From Bacteroidetes bacterium RIFCSPLOWO2_12_FULL_37_12 (GTDB lineage: Bacteria; Bacteroidota; Bacteroidia; 2-12-FULL-37-12), in the NCBI GenBank assembly GCA_001769655.1, contig MEPC01000002.1, forward strand, positions 62,001-126,000: DNA of 64,000 bases, read 5' to 3'. Shown piece by piece: positions 38,201 through 46,256 of the stretch; the first letter of the stretch is position 1, and every line of letters starts with the position of its first letter. Position numbers and translations under genes: made by a program. A model generated the notes under the pieces. The model did not search any database, was not told where the DNA came from, and saw only the letters and a list, made by a program, of their open reading frames with translations.

Positions 38201-38432
38201 AAGTTAGGCGGGGAAATTCTCTTTCCGAATGGATAATAGCATGTTTTGCAACGGCATTACCCCCTTTGTAAAAATAAACATCAAAATTCTGGCTCCGTTG
38301 GTAAAGCCAGATAAATCCCTTTTGTTGTACCCTGTTACGGCCAAATGTAGTTTGTGAATTCTGGGAATAAGCCGACGGTAGAATCAGATAAAAGCATAGA
38401 GCAAACCCGGCAAAAAACGATTTAAAGGTCAT
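35208..38432 (-). CDS. Large outer-membrane protein: peptidase-MA-like, propeller and barrel regions
   Basis: 1074 residues. A signal peptide (about 1-24, ending AYSQ) is followed by a region resembling peptidase-MA-type proteins (GYAPENKIEILVYNS, then LPEWYTEGLYAYL, about 70-190), but the expected HExxH is missing: the position reads FEHTLTTRLSE. Next come PD40/TolB-like propeller repeats (about 270-560: NPDGNSVAYTVNYNGKYKVV, ISWNPTGKKLAVMN), a Ser/Asn/Lys linker, and a C-terminal barrel (about 690 to the end, final strand FHLSMGMDF) like the BamA/surface-antigen fold. I start at 38432; an ATG at 38444 would add four residues. Function unknown. Confidence 0.85.
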   Translation of the reverse strand: MTFKSFFAGFALCFYLILPSAYSQNSQTTFGRNRVQQKGFIWLYQRSQNFDVYFYKGGNAVAKHAIIHSEREFPRLTSLMGYAPENKIEILVYNSTYDMEQSNIGLSQEITLNGGETRLVKNKLSIPFDGSYISFEHTLTTRLSEVLLNEMMYGGSFQEILQNAYLLNLPEWYTEGLYAYLSVGWSSDMDDFMRAAVVSNRFKKASNFSKNEAMFTGQAIWNYIVEEYGVNSISNILNLTRLTRNVESAISTSLGISFDAFLKKWITYYEQAYQHSINNYVMPDDSLLIIKRNRRNKLYNHLKLNPDGNSVAYTVNYNGKYKVVIMNLETRKRKTILRGGDFTEIQEINFNIPLISWNPTGKKLAVMNLTKGKVSLFIINMETKEKIQINFPLFTNINSFNYSQDGGSIVVSAVMNGKTDIFVYTFKNQRLTQITDDSFDDLDPFFLKGSKTIIFVSNRRDYTGKYVRADYDMIENVYDLYSAEKVKWDIKLKRLTQTQGHEKNPIQGADSEIIYISDENGIESLYRLNSETGENNKMTQFDTGIKSFDFNADSGSLITIMNHRGKNKLFYWKNFTHTTEFLDIQTLRQSLLKSRAIEEENERLSTNVQDTSVTFRSDTIRNSPISSSNDPKNKPQEDTAKSSINIYDYRFESDSTASTNKNNDQNMTWNIPADNFKAPNLLSSKKPDTLINESNLKISEPYPYGLRFNLAKFVTGINFSPYHGVHGIVGVDLMDFFENHRLEAYLLLLPNARNTSYSIKYSYLVKKPDFVLQYEKVSIGYEFQNYLRNVDHYDISGYVSYPFSRSKSIKAGPHFSLFSINDPLQLDARDTARFYTGGLFTEFVCDNILNRGINLPEGVRYKTGLKTYFRDIKLYFFYFDYRHYLPVHRLVTLASRGTFGFSGGRDATNYLIGGVDSWVIPQFDNNPYVLPYPLAGYVTNFRGFNYNFRNGDKYMMGNFELRVPIARYLYNGPISSSFLYNLQITGFTDVGTAWSGSLNPFSEEQIYQRDTLGAVTGNPVTVVMITRKAPVAMGYGFGIRSLFFGYYLKLDVAWGIDSQLKREPKFHLSMGMDF

Positions 38433-38510
38433 AATATATAACAAATTTACATTAAAATATTGATTTACGCAAAAAAGTGATATTTACCATAGAAACATTA
38501 GATTTGTAAC

Positions 38511-39152
38511 ATGATTCACATACAACCATTTACATTCAACCCTTTTTCGGAAAACACATATATATTATATGAAGAAACGGGCGAATGTGCCATTATTGAC
38601 CCTGGTGTTTACGAGCCCTTTGAAGAAAAAGAAATAGTTGATTTCATACAATCTAAAAAACTGATTCCAAAATTATTGCTTAACACGCATTGTCATATTG
38701 ATCATGTACTTGGAAATTCGTTTGTATCCGGTAAATTTAAACTTGCATTAGCAATTCCGGAATTAGAATTACCTGTTCTCAAAGCAGTAAATTCGTATAA
38801 GAATGAATGGGGTTTTTTTAAGTATAAAGAATGTACCCCTCAAATTTTTATTAAGGAGGGAGATGTTTTTCATCTTGGGAAAAATAATTTTAAGACAATT
38901 TTTACACCCGGACATTCACCCGGTCATGTTGCTTTTTATTTAGAAAATCAAAAAATATGTATTGGTGGTGATGTATTATTTCGTGAAAGTATAGGTAGAA
39001 CGGACCTTCCGGGGGGCGACTATGATACGTTAATCAGTAGTATTAAAAATAAATTATTTCCTCTGGGGGATGATGTAAAGGTTTTCCCCGGGCATGGTCC
39101 TGAAACAACAATTGGTTATGAGAAGAAATTCAATCCGTTTGTAAAGGAATAA
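38511..39152 (+). CDS. Metallo-beta-lactamase-fold hydrolase, glyoxalase II-like
   Basis: 213 residues. The metal-binding motif THCHIDH is at 59-65 (H60, H62, D64, H65), then FTPGHSPGHVAF, GGDVLFRESIGRTDLPGGDY and FPGHGPETTIG supply further ligands. The short length and RTDLPGGD place it with the YcbL/GloB2-like hydroxyacylglutathione hydrolase-like group, which hydrolyses thioesters. Neighbours give no pathway. The start codon is only 4 bp after a TAGATTTG sequence, too near to be its promoter. Confidence 0.92.
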   Translation: MIHIQPFTFNPFSENTYILYEETGECAIIDPGVYEPFEEKEIVDFIQSKKLIPKLLLNTHCHIDHVLGNSFVSGKFKLALAIPELELPVLKAVNSYKNEWGFFKYKECTPQIFIKEGDVFHLGKNNFKTIFTPGHSPGHVAFYLENQKICIGGDVLFRESIGRTDLPGGDYDTLISSIKNKLFPLGDDVKVFPGHGPETTIGYEKKFNPFVKE

Positions 39153-39154
39153 GG

Positions 39155-39344
39155 GTATGGGGTATAAGGGTATAAAGGTGTAGCCCCCTATACCTTTATA
39201 CCCCTATACCCCTATACCCCTATACCCCTATACCCCTATATCCCTATACCCCTATACCCCTATACCCCTATACCCCTATACCCCTATACCCCTATACCCC
39301 TATATCCCTATATCCCTATATCCCTATACCCCTATACCCTTCAA
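39155..39344. repeat. Octanucleotide tandem array (TATACCCC)n with inverted leader
   Basis: A short opposite-orientation arm (GGTATGGGGTATAAGGGTAT, about 39155-39175) is followed from about 39189 by some 19 near-identical 8-bp units TATACCCC, a few with TATATCCC. The array ends 6 bp before the TRAP permease start at 39351. The unit length is 8, so changes in copy number would alter promoter or leader spacing. It is the longest island of this family here. Confidence 0.9.
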
Positions 39345-39350
39345 CATCCA

Positions 39351-40607
39351 ATGGAAACCGTCTTAATCGTTTTATTATTAATTTCTCTTTTATTTATCGG
39401 TGCCCGGCTTTTTGTTATTATCGGAGCAGTGACACTGCTGTTGTTTTTTATGTATTGTGATTTACCCATGTTTTCGCTGATAAAAAGCATGTTCGACATG
39501 TTGAATAAGTCGGCATTTCTTGCCATTCCGCTCTATGTTTTTGCCGGTGCCATCATGGCAAAAGGGGAAATAGCACGCAGATTAGTGGAATTGGCACTCG
39601 CATTGGTGGGATGGATGAGGGGTGGGCTTGCCGTGGCGAGTGTTGCGGCTTGTATGCTGTTTGCTTCTATTTCAGGATCTTCTCCGGTAACGTTGATTAC
39701 CATTGGTTCAATTATGTATCCCGCCATGCAAAAACGAAATTACCCGGACCATTTATCCATCGGGGTGATTTCAGTTGCCGGTTCACTTGGCATCCTGATA
39801 CCTCCTAGCATTCCCATGATTATTTTTTCCATTGTCACAGGCGCAAATATTAATCAACTTTTCTTAGCAGGAATTATACCGGGTGTAATTACCGGCATAT
39901 TGTTGATGGGGGTTTCCGTTTTATTGGGATTAAGATTTCAATCAGAGGTAGTTCCTTTCTCTTCCACTCAATTATGGGTGAAATTCAAAAGAGGGCTACC
40001 GGCGCTTTTTATGCCATTGCTTGTGCTTGGTGGAATATATAGCGGAATTTATACAGTGACAGAAGCCGCGGCTGTGGCGGCTGTTTACGCGCTGGTGATG
40101 GAATATTTTGTTTTTAAGGAAATGAAAGTTAAAGATATAGTAAATACATTGTACGATTCGGTAATAATTCTTGGAATTATTTTCATCATCATAGCCATGG
40201 CAACAGCATTCAATTTTTTTCTTACCGTTGAGGATGTGCCAATGCTTCTTGTAGATTTTCTTCAGTCATTTGTTACAAACAGAGTTCAATTTCTATTAAT
40301 CACTATTCTTCTATTATTGATAGTTGGTTTATTTATGGACATTATTTCTGCAATATTAATTTTAGCGCCTTTACTATTACCAACTGCTCTTGCATTTGAT
40401 GTTGACCCGGTTCAGCTTGGACTTATTTTTATTGTAGGATTAGAAATTGGTTATTTGACACCACCCATAGGCATCAATCTTTTTGTGGCAAGCGCATTAT
40501 TTAATAAGCCATTTGGTAAAGTAGTGAGCGCTTCGCTGATATTTACTTTTTGCCTATTGATTACTTTATTTCTCGTAGCTTTTTTCCCACAATTTGCGAA
40601 AATTTGA
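39351..40607 (+). CDS. TRAP transporter large permease (DctM type)
   Basis: 418 residues with about 12 hydrophobic segments, the normal DctM length. Family signatures include FAGAIMAKGEIARRLVELA, ASISGSSPVTLITIGSIMYP, SVAGSLGILIPPSIPMIIFS and GLEIGYLTPPIGINLFVAS. In TRAP systems this subunit carries the Na+-coupled substrate and works with a periplasmic binding protein (DctP) and a small membrane subunit (DctQ). Neither is next to it here: upstream is an MBL hydrolase and downstream a histidine kinase on the other strand. It could use unlinked partners. A palindrome follows the stop. Confidence 0.92.
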   Translation: METVLIVLLLISLLFIGARLFVIIGAVTLLLFFMYCDLPMFSLIKSMFDMLNKSAFLAIPLYVFAGAIMAKGEIARRLVELALALVGWMRGGLAVASVAACMLFASISGSSPVTLITIGSIMYPAMQKRNYPDHLSIGVISVAGSLGILIPPSIPMIIFSIVTGANINQLFLAGIIPGVITGILLMGVSVLLGLRFQSEVVPFSSTQLWVKFKRGLPALFMPLLVLGGIYSGIYTVTEAAAVAAVYALVMEYFVFKEMKVKDIVNTLYDSVIILGIIFIIIAMATAFNFFLTVEDVPMLLVDFLQSFVTNRVQFLLITILLLLIVGLFMDIISAILILAPLLLPTALAFDVDPVQLGLIFIVGLEIGYLTPPIGINLFVASALFNKPFGKVVSASLIFTFCLLITLFLVAFFPQFAKI

Positions 40608-40634
40608 GCAACACGATGCGCCGTGTCACTACAC
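40606..40634. repeat. 30-bp palindrome, family copy 3
   Basis: The imperfect palindrome GAGCAACACGATGCG followed by CCGTGTCACTACAC overlaps the TRAP permease stop (40605-40607) and lies before the end of the convergent histidine kinase gene. Probably a bidirectional terminator-like hairpin. Confidence 0.7.
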
Positions 40635-42014
40635 TCATATTTCACCATTCCTTGGTAAGGAAATAGTCACTACACTACCTCTCTTGGGAATGCTTTTTAT
40701 TATCAACTTTCCCTTATGTAATTTTACAACTGTATTTACCAAAGCCAAACCCACACCATGCCCAGGTATATATCTGGTTTTTGCAGAACGGTAAAATGGC
40801 TCTAAAATTTTTGTAATTTCATCTTCTTCAATACCCATACCAGAATCAATAATTGACAGTTTCATTGATTCTCTATCCGGATTCATTTCAATAGTTACCG
40901 GTTGATCAACCGGGGAATATTTAGCCGCATTATCCAGCACGTTCATGCATGCTTTTGATAATAGTTCTGCGTTTCCATTAATATTGAATAAATCATCTTC
41001 TTCGTTATGAGATGAAATTTTAAATTCTATTTTTCTCTCGGGATATCTATCTTTAAAACTTTTAGTGACATCATAAATTAATTCATCAAACGGTATCGTT
41101 CGGAAAGGTATTTTAGAGGTCTCATACGTAGCTTGTGACAGTAAAAGAAGATTAGTAATCAGGCGGGTTATATTATTTATTTCATCCAGGGTAGATGTTA
41201 ATGTTTTTATGTATTCTTGCTCTGTTCTGGAGTTCATTAGACAAACTTGCAATTCACTTTTAATGACCGCTAATGGGGTTTTCATTTCATGAGATGCATT
41301 TGCCACAAAACTCTTATGGTTTTCTATTGAATATTCTAAACGGTCTAACAGCTTGTTTATTGTTTTGGTTAGTCGTGCAAGTTCGTCATGACTTTTTCCT
41401 TCTTGTATCCGAAGATTTATGTTTTCGCCTGAAATATTTTCAGCGGTATTGGTGATTTTTATAACAGGTTTCAATGCTTGGCTTGCAAAAAACCATCCTA
41501 AACCAAATACTGAAATAACTGAGAAACAGAAACCAAACAACAGGACTTGTTTCAGGTGAGTGATTTTTTTATACCCATAAACATCAATCGCCGATGCCAC
41601 TGCCACAAACGGGGTTCCTGTTTCGTCTGTAAAATAAATACCAACAGTTTGCCGTAAACCATTATGTACTTCATACTTTCCTGATTGCCTTACCTTGTCA
41701 ATAAAAGAGATGTCAGCTTTGAATTTAATGCTGTCTTTTATAAAAACGGATTCATTGTTGGAATTATAAATTCTTAATACCTCTTCCGTAAATGTATTCA
41801 GAAAGTTTAATCGAGTTGGTTTAATCAGTAGATTTTGGCTTGAGTCAGATACAAGGAATACTTTGACGATACTTCTGGCTCTTGCATCTAATCGCCGGTA
41901 GTAATCTTCTTCCCGGAATTCACTGGAAAACAAATAAACATAAATTGAGAATGTGGCAAGCAATAAGGTCACAAGACCTGTAAATTGCAAACTTATTTTA
42001 GTTTTAATATTCAT
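40635..42014 (-). CDS. Sensor histidine kinase
   Basis: 459 residues: transmembrane helix (about 8-28), an extracytoplasmic domain (about 30-155), a second helix (about 160-180), HAMP (ITNTAENISGENINLRIQEG region), HisKA with the phospho-acceptor in FVANASHEMKTPLAVIKSEL, and HATPase with NVLDNAAKYSP, DSGMGIEEDE and GHGVGLALVNT. This is a standard OmpR-linked kinase. The response regulator gene precedes it by 6 bp. The stimulus is unknown. Confidence 0.95.
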   Translation of the reverse strand: MNIKTKISLQFTGLVTLLLATFSIYVYLFSSEFREEDYYRRLDARARSIVKVFLVSDSSQNLLIKPTRLNFLNTFTEEVLRIYNSNNESVFIKDSIKFKADISFIDKVRQSGKYEVHNGLRQTVGIYFTDETGTPFVAVASAIDVYGYKKITHLKQVLLFGFCFSVISVFGLGWFFASQALKPVIKITNTAENISGENINLRIQEGKSHDELARLTKTINKLLDRLEYSIENHKSFVANASHEMKTPLAVIKSELQVCLMNSRTEQEYIKTLTSTLDEINNITRLITNLLLLSQATYETSKIPFRTIPFDELIYDVTKSFKDRYPERKIEFKISSHNEEDDLFNINGNAELLSKACMNVLDNAAKYSPVDQPVTIEMNPDRESMKLSIIDSGMGIEEDEITKILEPFYRSAKTRYIPGHGVGLALVNTVVKLHKGKLIIKSIPKRGSVVTISLPRNGEI

Positions 42015-42020
42015 CAGGGC

Positions 42021-42701
42021 TTAGATCTCTTCTTTTACCACATACCCCATTCCAACCATGGTGTGAATTAATTTTTTATTAAAGTTTTTATCCACTTTTT
42101 TCCTGAGAAAGTTGATGTAAACATCAATTATATTGCTATCAGTATCAAAAGGCACTTCCCAAATTCTATCGGCAATATCATCACGGGATATTACTTTATT
42201 TTTATTTCTCATCAAATATTCGAGTAATGAAAATTCTTTTGCCGTCAAATTTATGTTTTGATTATCTCTGGTAACTCTTTTTGCCGATGTATCCATTTTC
42301 AAATCTGAAATTTCAAGAAGCGAATTGGTGGAAATTTCATGGTTTCTGCGAATTAATGCTCTCACCCTGGCGAGCAGTTCTTTAAATTCAAATGGTTTCA
42401 CAAGATAATCATCAGCGCCGGATTCAAGCCCAGTAACTTTGTCATCCAGGGAGCTGAGAGCGGTCAGCAACAAGATAGGAATCCGTTGATTTTTTTTTCG
42501 GATGGATTTACATACCTCAAGCCCCGATTTACCGGGTAGAAGTATGTCGAGAATAATTAAATCAAAATTACTTGAGTTAATTAATCTGTCTGCTTCCATT
42601 CCATCATAAGCAATTTGAACTGTGAATCCTTGTTCTTTTAAACCTTTTTCTACAAAGGAAGCAAGTTTTCGTTCATCTTCAACTAAAAGTATTTTAAGCA
42701 T
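42021..42701 (-). CDS. OmpR-family response regulator
   Basis: 226 residues. The receiver domain (1-120) has the acidic pair EDE at 8-10, phosphorylation site D52 in LIILDILLPGKSG and lysine in DYLVKPFEFKELLARV; the C-terminal winged helix (about 130-226) contains LTAKEFSLLEYLMRNKNKVI and VYINFLRKKVDK. The pair with the downstream kinase forms a two-component system. The upstream region is shared divergently with the glycogen debranching enzyme gene, which it might regulate, though this is only positional. Confidence 0.96.
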   Translation of the reverse strand: MLKILLVEDERKLASFVEKGLKEQGFTVQIAYDGMEADRLINSSNFDLIILDILLPGKSGLEVCKSIRKKNQRIPILLLTALSSLDDKVTGLESGADDYLVKPFEFKELLARVRALIRRNHEISTNSLLEISDLKMDTSAKRVTRDNQNINLTAKEFSLLEYLMRNKNKVISRDDIADRIWEVPFDTDSNIIDVYINFLRKKVDKNFNKKLIHTMVGMGYVVKEEI

Positions 42702-42774
42702 GCTAGTGGTTATTAAAAGTTAATTAAATTGTGGGATTAAAGATATGAATTTTTTATAATACTCAAAAATTCAT

Positions 42775-42782
42775 ATTTTTGG
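42775..42782 (+). promoter_or_regulatory. Candidate -7 box of the glycogen cluster
   Basis: TATTTTTG fits TAnnTTTG, 28 bp before the debranching enzyme start. No TTTG is visible at -33. Confidence 0.35.
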
Positions 42783-42809
42783 CTGAAATATAAGCACACG
42801 GATTCAAAA

Positions 42810-44762
42810 ATGCCTTACACAGATCCTTTTATCAGGTTCGATAAAACCCAATTAATAAATCTTGAGTACTCCCTCTCAAAAGAATATATTCGCGCAAATT
42901 CTACAGGTGCCTATTGTTCTTCCACTATAATAAACTGCAACACCAGAAAATATCATGGGCTTTTGGTTGCAGAACAACCGCAATTTGATAACGATAAACA
43001 TGTTTTCATCTCTACTATTGACGAAACCATTATTGTAGAAAATCAACCGTTTGACCTTGGTATTCATAAATATCCGGGTATCTACTACCCAAAGGGACAT
43101 AAATATCTTGAGGATTTTGAAACAGAACCCATTTCTTTTCTTGTTTACAAAATAGGAAATGCCCTAATCATTAAAAAAATTCTGTTGGCACAGAACGAAG
43201 ACCAGGTTTATATCACGTATCAGTTAAAGGAAGGACCTTCTTCTGTCAGAATGCAACTACATCCCTTTTTGGCTTTTAGAAATTATCACAAACTCAGTAA
43301 AGCAAATAATTATGTGACGCATCACTTTACTCCCATTAAGAATGGAATAAAACTGAGAATGTATACCGGCTATTCTGAACTTTATATGCAGTTCTCCAAA
43401 ACTCCGGAATACACTCCTCATCCCGAATGGTACTATAACATTGAATATATTGAAGAAAAAGTACGCGGGTATGAATTTCTGGAGGATCTTTACGTACCTG
43501 GTTTTTTTGAACTACTATTAAAAAAAAATGAAATACTTGCTTTTTCTGCTTCCTTAAAAGAAGGAAGTCCTGCGCGGTTTTTAAGTTCTTTTAAGAATGA
43601 AATTAAAAAGAGAATTTCCAGGACTGATTTAAAAACTTGTTTGCAAAATGCCTCTCAACAGTTTATTATATCTAAAGACGAAAAAACCAAAGTAATAGCA
43701 GGGTATCATTGGTTTGGTACCTGGGGAAGAGATACTTTTATTTCACTACCGGGTCTTACCCTGATAAATAGTGACACTAAAAAATGTATGCAAGTGCTCG
43801 ATACCCTCTGTCAGGATTTAAAGGGTCCCTTGTTTCCTAATACGGGTATTGGGTTACAAGCGGCATGCAATTCTGTGGATGCTCCCCTGTGGTTTTTCTG
43901 GACCTTGCAAAAGCTCTCCGGGAAACTTAATAATTCCTCTATTATCTGGAAAAAATATGGTTCTGTTATGAAAAATATTCTAATGGGTTATCGTCAGGGA
44001 ACACAGTTCAATATTAAAATGATGGAGAACGGGCTTATTTATTCCGGCATTAATGGCATGGCACTTACCTGGATGGACGCGGTTGTCGAAGGAAAACCGG
44101 TGACACCGCGTACAGGATTTCAGGTGGAAATAAATGCGCTATGGTATAATGCTATATGTTTTTGTCTGGCATTAGCTGAAAAAAATAACGACAATGAGTT
44201 TATGGGTGCATGGAAAGAGTTGGTTACAAAAATAAAAACAGAATTTATTAACTTTTTCTGGAGCGATGAAAAAAAATATCTTGCCGATTATGGGGAAGGT
44301 AATTTCAGGGATTTTTCTGTAAGACCAAATCAACTATTTGCAGTGTCACTACCTTATATTATGCTGGAAGATGAGAAGTCATCTTTAGTATTGGAAAAAG
44401 TTAAAAACGAATTATTAACTCTGCGTGGATTGCGCTCGTTGGCTCCCAAAAATAAATTATATATTGGTGTTTATTCAGGTGACCAGACAAGCCGCGATAA
44501 GGCATACCATCAGGGAACGGTCTGGCCCTGGCTGTTAGGTCATTTCACGGAAGCATATCTGAAAATTCATGGCGCTTCAGCTATTCCATTTTTAACAGGA
44601 ATATTTGAGGGATTTTCTGAAGAAATGAAAAATGCCGGAGTTGGAACCGTTTCAGAAATATACGAAGGAGATCCGCCTCACCGTGCTGTTGGAGCAATCT
44701 CTCAGGCATGGAGTGTGGCGGAGTTACTGCGGATGAAAGAGATGATTGATAATTTTAAATGA
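42810..44762 (+). CDS. Glycogen debranching enzyme (amylo-alpha-1,6-glucosidase)
   Basis: 650 residues with the bacterial GDE N-terminal domain (about 15-235; RANSTGAYCSSTIINCNTRK then YHGLLVA) and the alpha/alpha-toroid amylo-alpha-1,6-glucosidase domain (about 280-640), including WFGTWGRDTFISLPGL, TGFQVEINALWYNA, FSVRPNQLFAVSLP and YHQGTVWPWLLGHFTEAYLK. It removes alpha-1,6 branches in glycogen. It is first in the plus-strand glycogen cluster, followed by GT4, GH57 and GT3-GT35 genes. The motif AGTGACACT occurs at 43770 and its complement at 44342. Confidence 0.94.
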   Translation: MPYTDPFIRFDKTQLINLEYSLSKEYIRANSTGAYCSSTIINCNTRKYHGLLVAEQPQFDNDKHVFISTIDETIIVENQPFDLGIHKYPGIYYPKGHKYLEDFETEPISFLVYKIGNALIIKKILLAQNEDQVYITYQLKEGPSSVRMQLHPFLAFRNYHKLSKANNYVTHHFTPIKNGIKLRMYTGYSELYMQFSKTPEYTPHPEWYYNIEYIEEKVRGYEFLEDLYVPGFFELLLKKNEILAFSASLKEGSPARFLSSFKNEIKKRISRTDLKTCLQNASQQFIISKDEKTKVIAGYHWFGTWGRDTFISLPGLTLINSDTKKCMQVLDTLCQDLKGPLFPNTGIGLQAACNSVDAPLWFFWTLQKLSGKLNNSSIIWKKYGSVMKNILMGYRQGTQFNIKMMENGLIYSGINGMALTWMDAVVEGKPVTPRTGFQVEINALWYNAICFCLALAEKNNDNEFMGAWKELVTKIKTEFINFFWSDEKKYLADYGEGNFRDFSVRPNQLFAVSLPYIMLEDEKSSLVLEKVKNELLTLRGLRSLAPKNKLYIGVYSGDQTSRDKAYHQGTVWPWLLGHFTEAYLKIHGASAIPFLTGIFEGFSEEMKNAGVGTVSEIYEGDPPHRAVGAISQAWSVAELLRMKEMIDNFK

Positions 44763-44771
44763 TGTCTTTTT

Positions 44772-44801
44772 TGTAGAGACACGGTGCACCTTGTCTCTAC
44801 A
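44772..44801. repeat. 30-bp palindrome, family copy 4
   Basis: TGTAGAGACACGGTGCA and its near-complement CCTTGTCTCTACA form a strong hairpin, located 10 bp after the debranching enzyme stop and 17 bp before the GT4 start, so inside the transcript of the glycogen cluster. Confidence 0.75.
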
Positions 44802-44817
44802 GTCCCAAATAAAAACC

Positions 44818-46110
44818 ATGCCACTAACCACACTCATGTTCGGTTGGGAATTCCCACCACATATTTCCGGCGGTCTCGGAACTGCCTGCGAGGGACTTAC
44901 TCGTGGGTTAAACAAACATGGGGTAAAAGTAATTTTTGTAGTACCAAGAACGTTCGGTGATGAAGATGCTTCAACCATAAATCTGATAAATGCGAGTGAT
45001 CTACGAATAGATATTCGTGAATCTCAATATCACGAACATTGGAAAAATATGAGTGTGATTTCTGTGGGCTCCAGTTTGGTACCCTATCTGTCACCGCAGG
45101 AATTTTACCGGCTTACTACTAAATCAGAACATGATTTTACCGATATTGATGAATCGGTTTTTTCAGAGCAATTTACTTTTTCCGGAACTTACGGAAAAGA
45201 TTTGATGAAAGAAGTAGCACGTTATGCCCTTGTAGCATCAAAAATTGCCTTGCATAATGATTTTGATGTCATTCATGCACATGATTGGCTAACTTTTCCT
45301 GCAGGCATTGCCGCAAAAAAAATTAAAAAAAAACCCCTGGTGGTGCATATACATGCCACTGAATTTGATCGTTCTGGAGAAAATATTAATCAGGATGTTT
45401 ATAATATTGAAAGAAACGGAATGGAATCAGCAGACACTGTTATTACTGTCAGTAATTTTACGAGAGATATTGTCATTGAACGATACGGTATTGATCCTGC
45501 AAAAATCATCACCGTTCATAATGCAGTTATTCCCAAAGAATATACGGATGAAAAATATAATAAAAAGGTCAATGAAAAAATAGTGACATTTTTAGGAAGA
45601 GTTACATTTCAGAAAGGTCCGGAATATTTTATTGAAGCGGCAAGTAAAGTTCTGCAAAAAGATAATCAGGTACGGTTTGTAATGGCTGGAGGGGGAGATA
45701 TGTTATACAGGATGATTCGAAGAGCCGCCCGGTTAAAAATTACTACAAAATTTCATTTCACAGGGTTCCTTCATAAAGGAGAAGTAGATGAAATGTTTGC
45801 CATGAGTGATGTTTATGTGATGCCATCCGTTTCTGAACCCTTTGGTATTTCACCGCTGGAAGCAATGCGCTCCGGTGTTCCTGTAATTATTTCCAAGCAA
45901 TCCGGAGTCAGCGAAATTCTCCATTATGCCCTGAAAGTGGATTTCTGGGATATTGATGCAATTTCAGATTGTATTTACGGGTTACTGCATTATCCCGCCT
46001 TATCCAAAATGTTTTCACGTTATGGCAAACAAGAAGTTGATAAATTAAAATGGGAAAATGCCGCATTAAAGGTTAAAAACGTATATTTGAATGTGATTAA
46101 TGGACATTAG
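44818..46110 (+). CDS. Family 4 glycosyltransferase of the glycogen cluster
   Basis: 430 residues, GT-B fold. The N-terminal half starts FGWEFPPHISGGLGTACEGL, like glycogen/starch synthases, and the C-terminal half has FLGRVTFQKGPEYFIEAASK and the sugar-nucleotide site EPFGISPLEAMRSGVPVI. Together with debranching and GH57 genes the likely role is alpha-glucan synthesis or elongation. The start at 44818 is chosen over an ATG at 44746 because the latter runs through the palindrome and the end of the previous gene. Confidence 0.9.
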   Translation: MPLTTLMFGWEFPPHISGGLGTACEGLTRGLNKHGVKVIFVVPRTFGDEDASTINLINASDLRIDIRESQYHEHWKNMSVISVGSSLVPYLSPQEFYRLTTKSEHDFTDIDESVFSEQFTFSGTYGKDLMKEVARYALVASKIALHNDFDVIHAHDWLTFPAGIAAKKIKKKPLVVHIHATEFDRSGENINQDVYNIERNGMESADTVITVSNFTRDIVIERYGIDPAKIITVHNAVIPKEYTDEKYNKKVNEKIVTFLGRVTFQKGPEYFIEAASKVLQKDNQVRFVMAGGGDMLYRMIRRAARLKITTKFHFTGFLHKGEVDEMFAMSDVYVMPSVSEPFGISPLEAMRSGVPVIISKQSGVSEILHYALKVDFWDIDAISDCIYGLLHYPALSKMFSRYGKQEVDKLKWENAALKVKNVYLNVINGH

Positions 46111-46132
46111 AAATTTCTTTTGTATATCATGG

Positions 46133-46213
46133 TGTAGCGGCACGATGCACCGTGCCGCTGTAAATTTGATTTTATAATTATTTTTGTACATCACGGTGCA
46201 GCGTGTCGCTGTA
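46133..46213. repeat. Two 30-bp palindromes, family copies 5 and 6
   Basis: Copy 5 (46133-46162) has left arm TGTAGCGGCACGATGCA and its near-perfect complement; copy 6 (46185-46213) reads TGTACATCACGGTGCA followed by GCGTGTCGCTGTA. Both are in the 146-bp gap between the GT4 and GH57 genes. Side by side they could form two hairpins. Confidence 0.72.
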
Positions 46214-46256
46214 TTTTGATATTAGAATTCGTGTCGTGTAATATTTTTTTTCATTT

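Noticed and set aside
38499-38506. TAGATTTG as promoter of the MBL hydrolase gene
   Set aside because: It ends 4 bp before the start codon, so transcription would start at or after the ATG.
39155-39344. CRISPR-like repeat array
   Set aside because: The units are 8 bp, directly joined and without unique spacers, so this is a tandem satellite.
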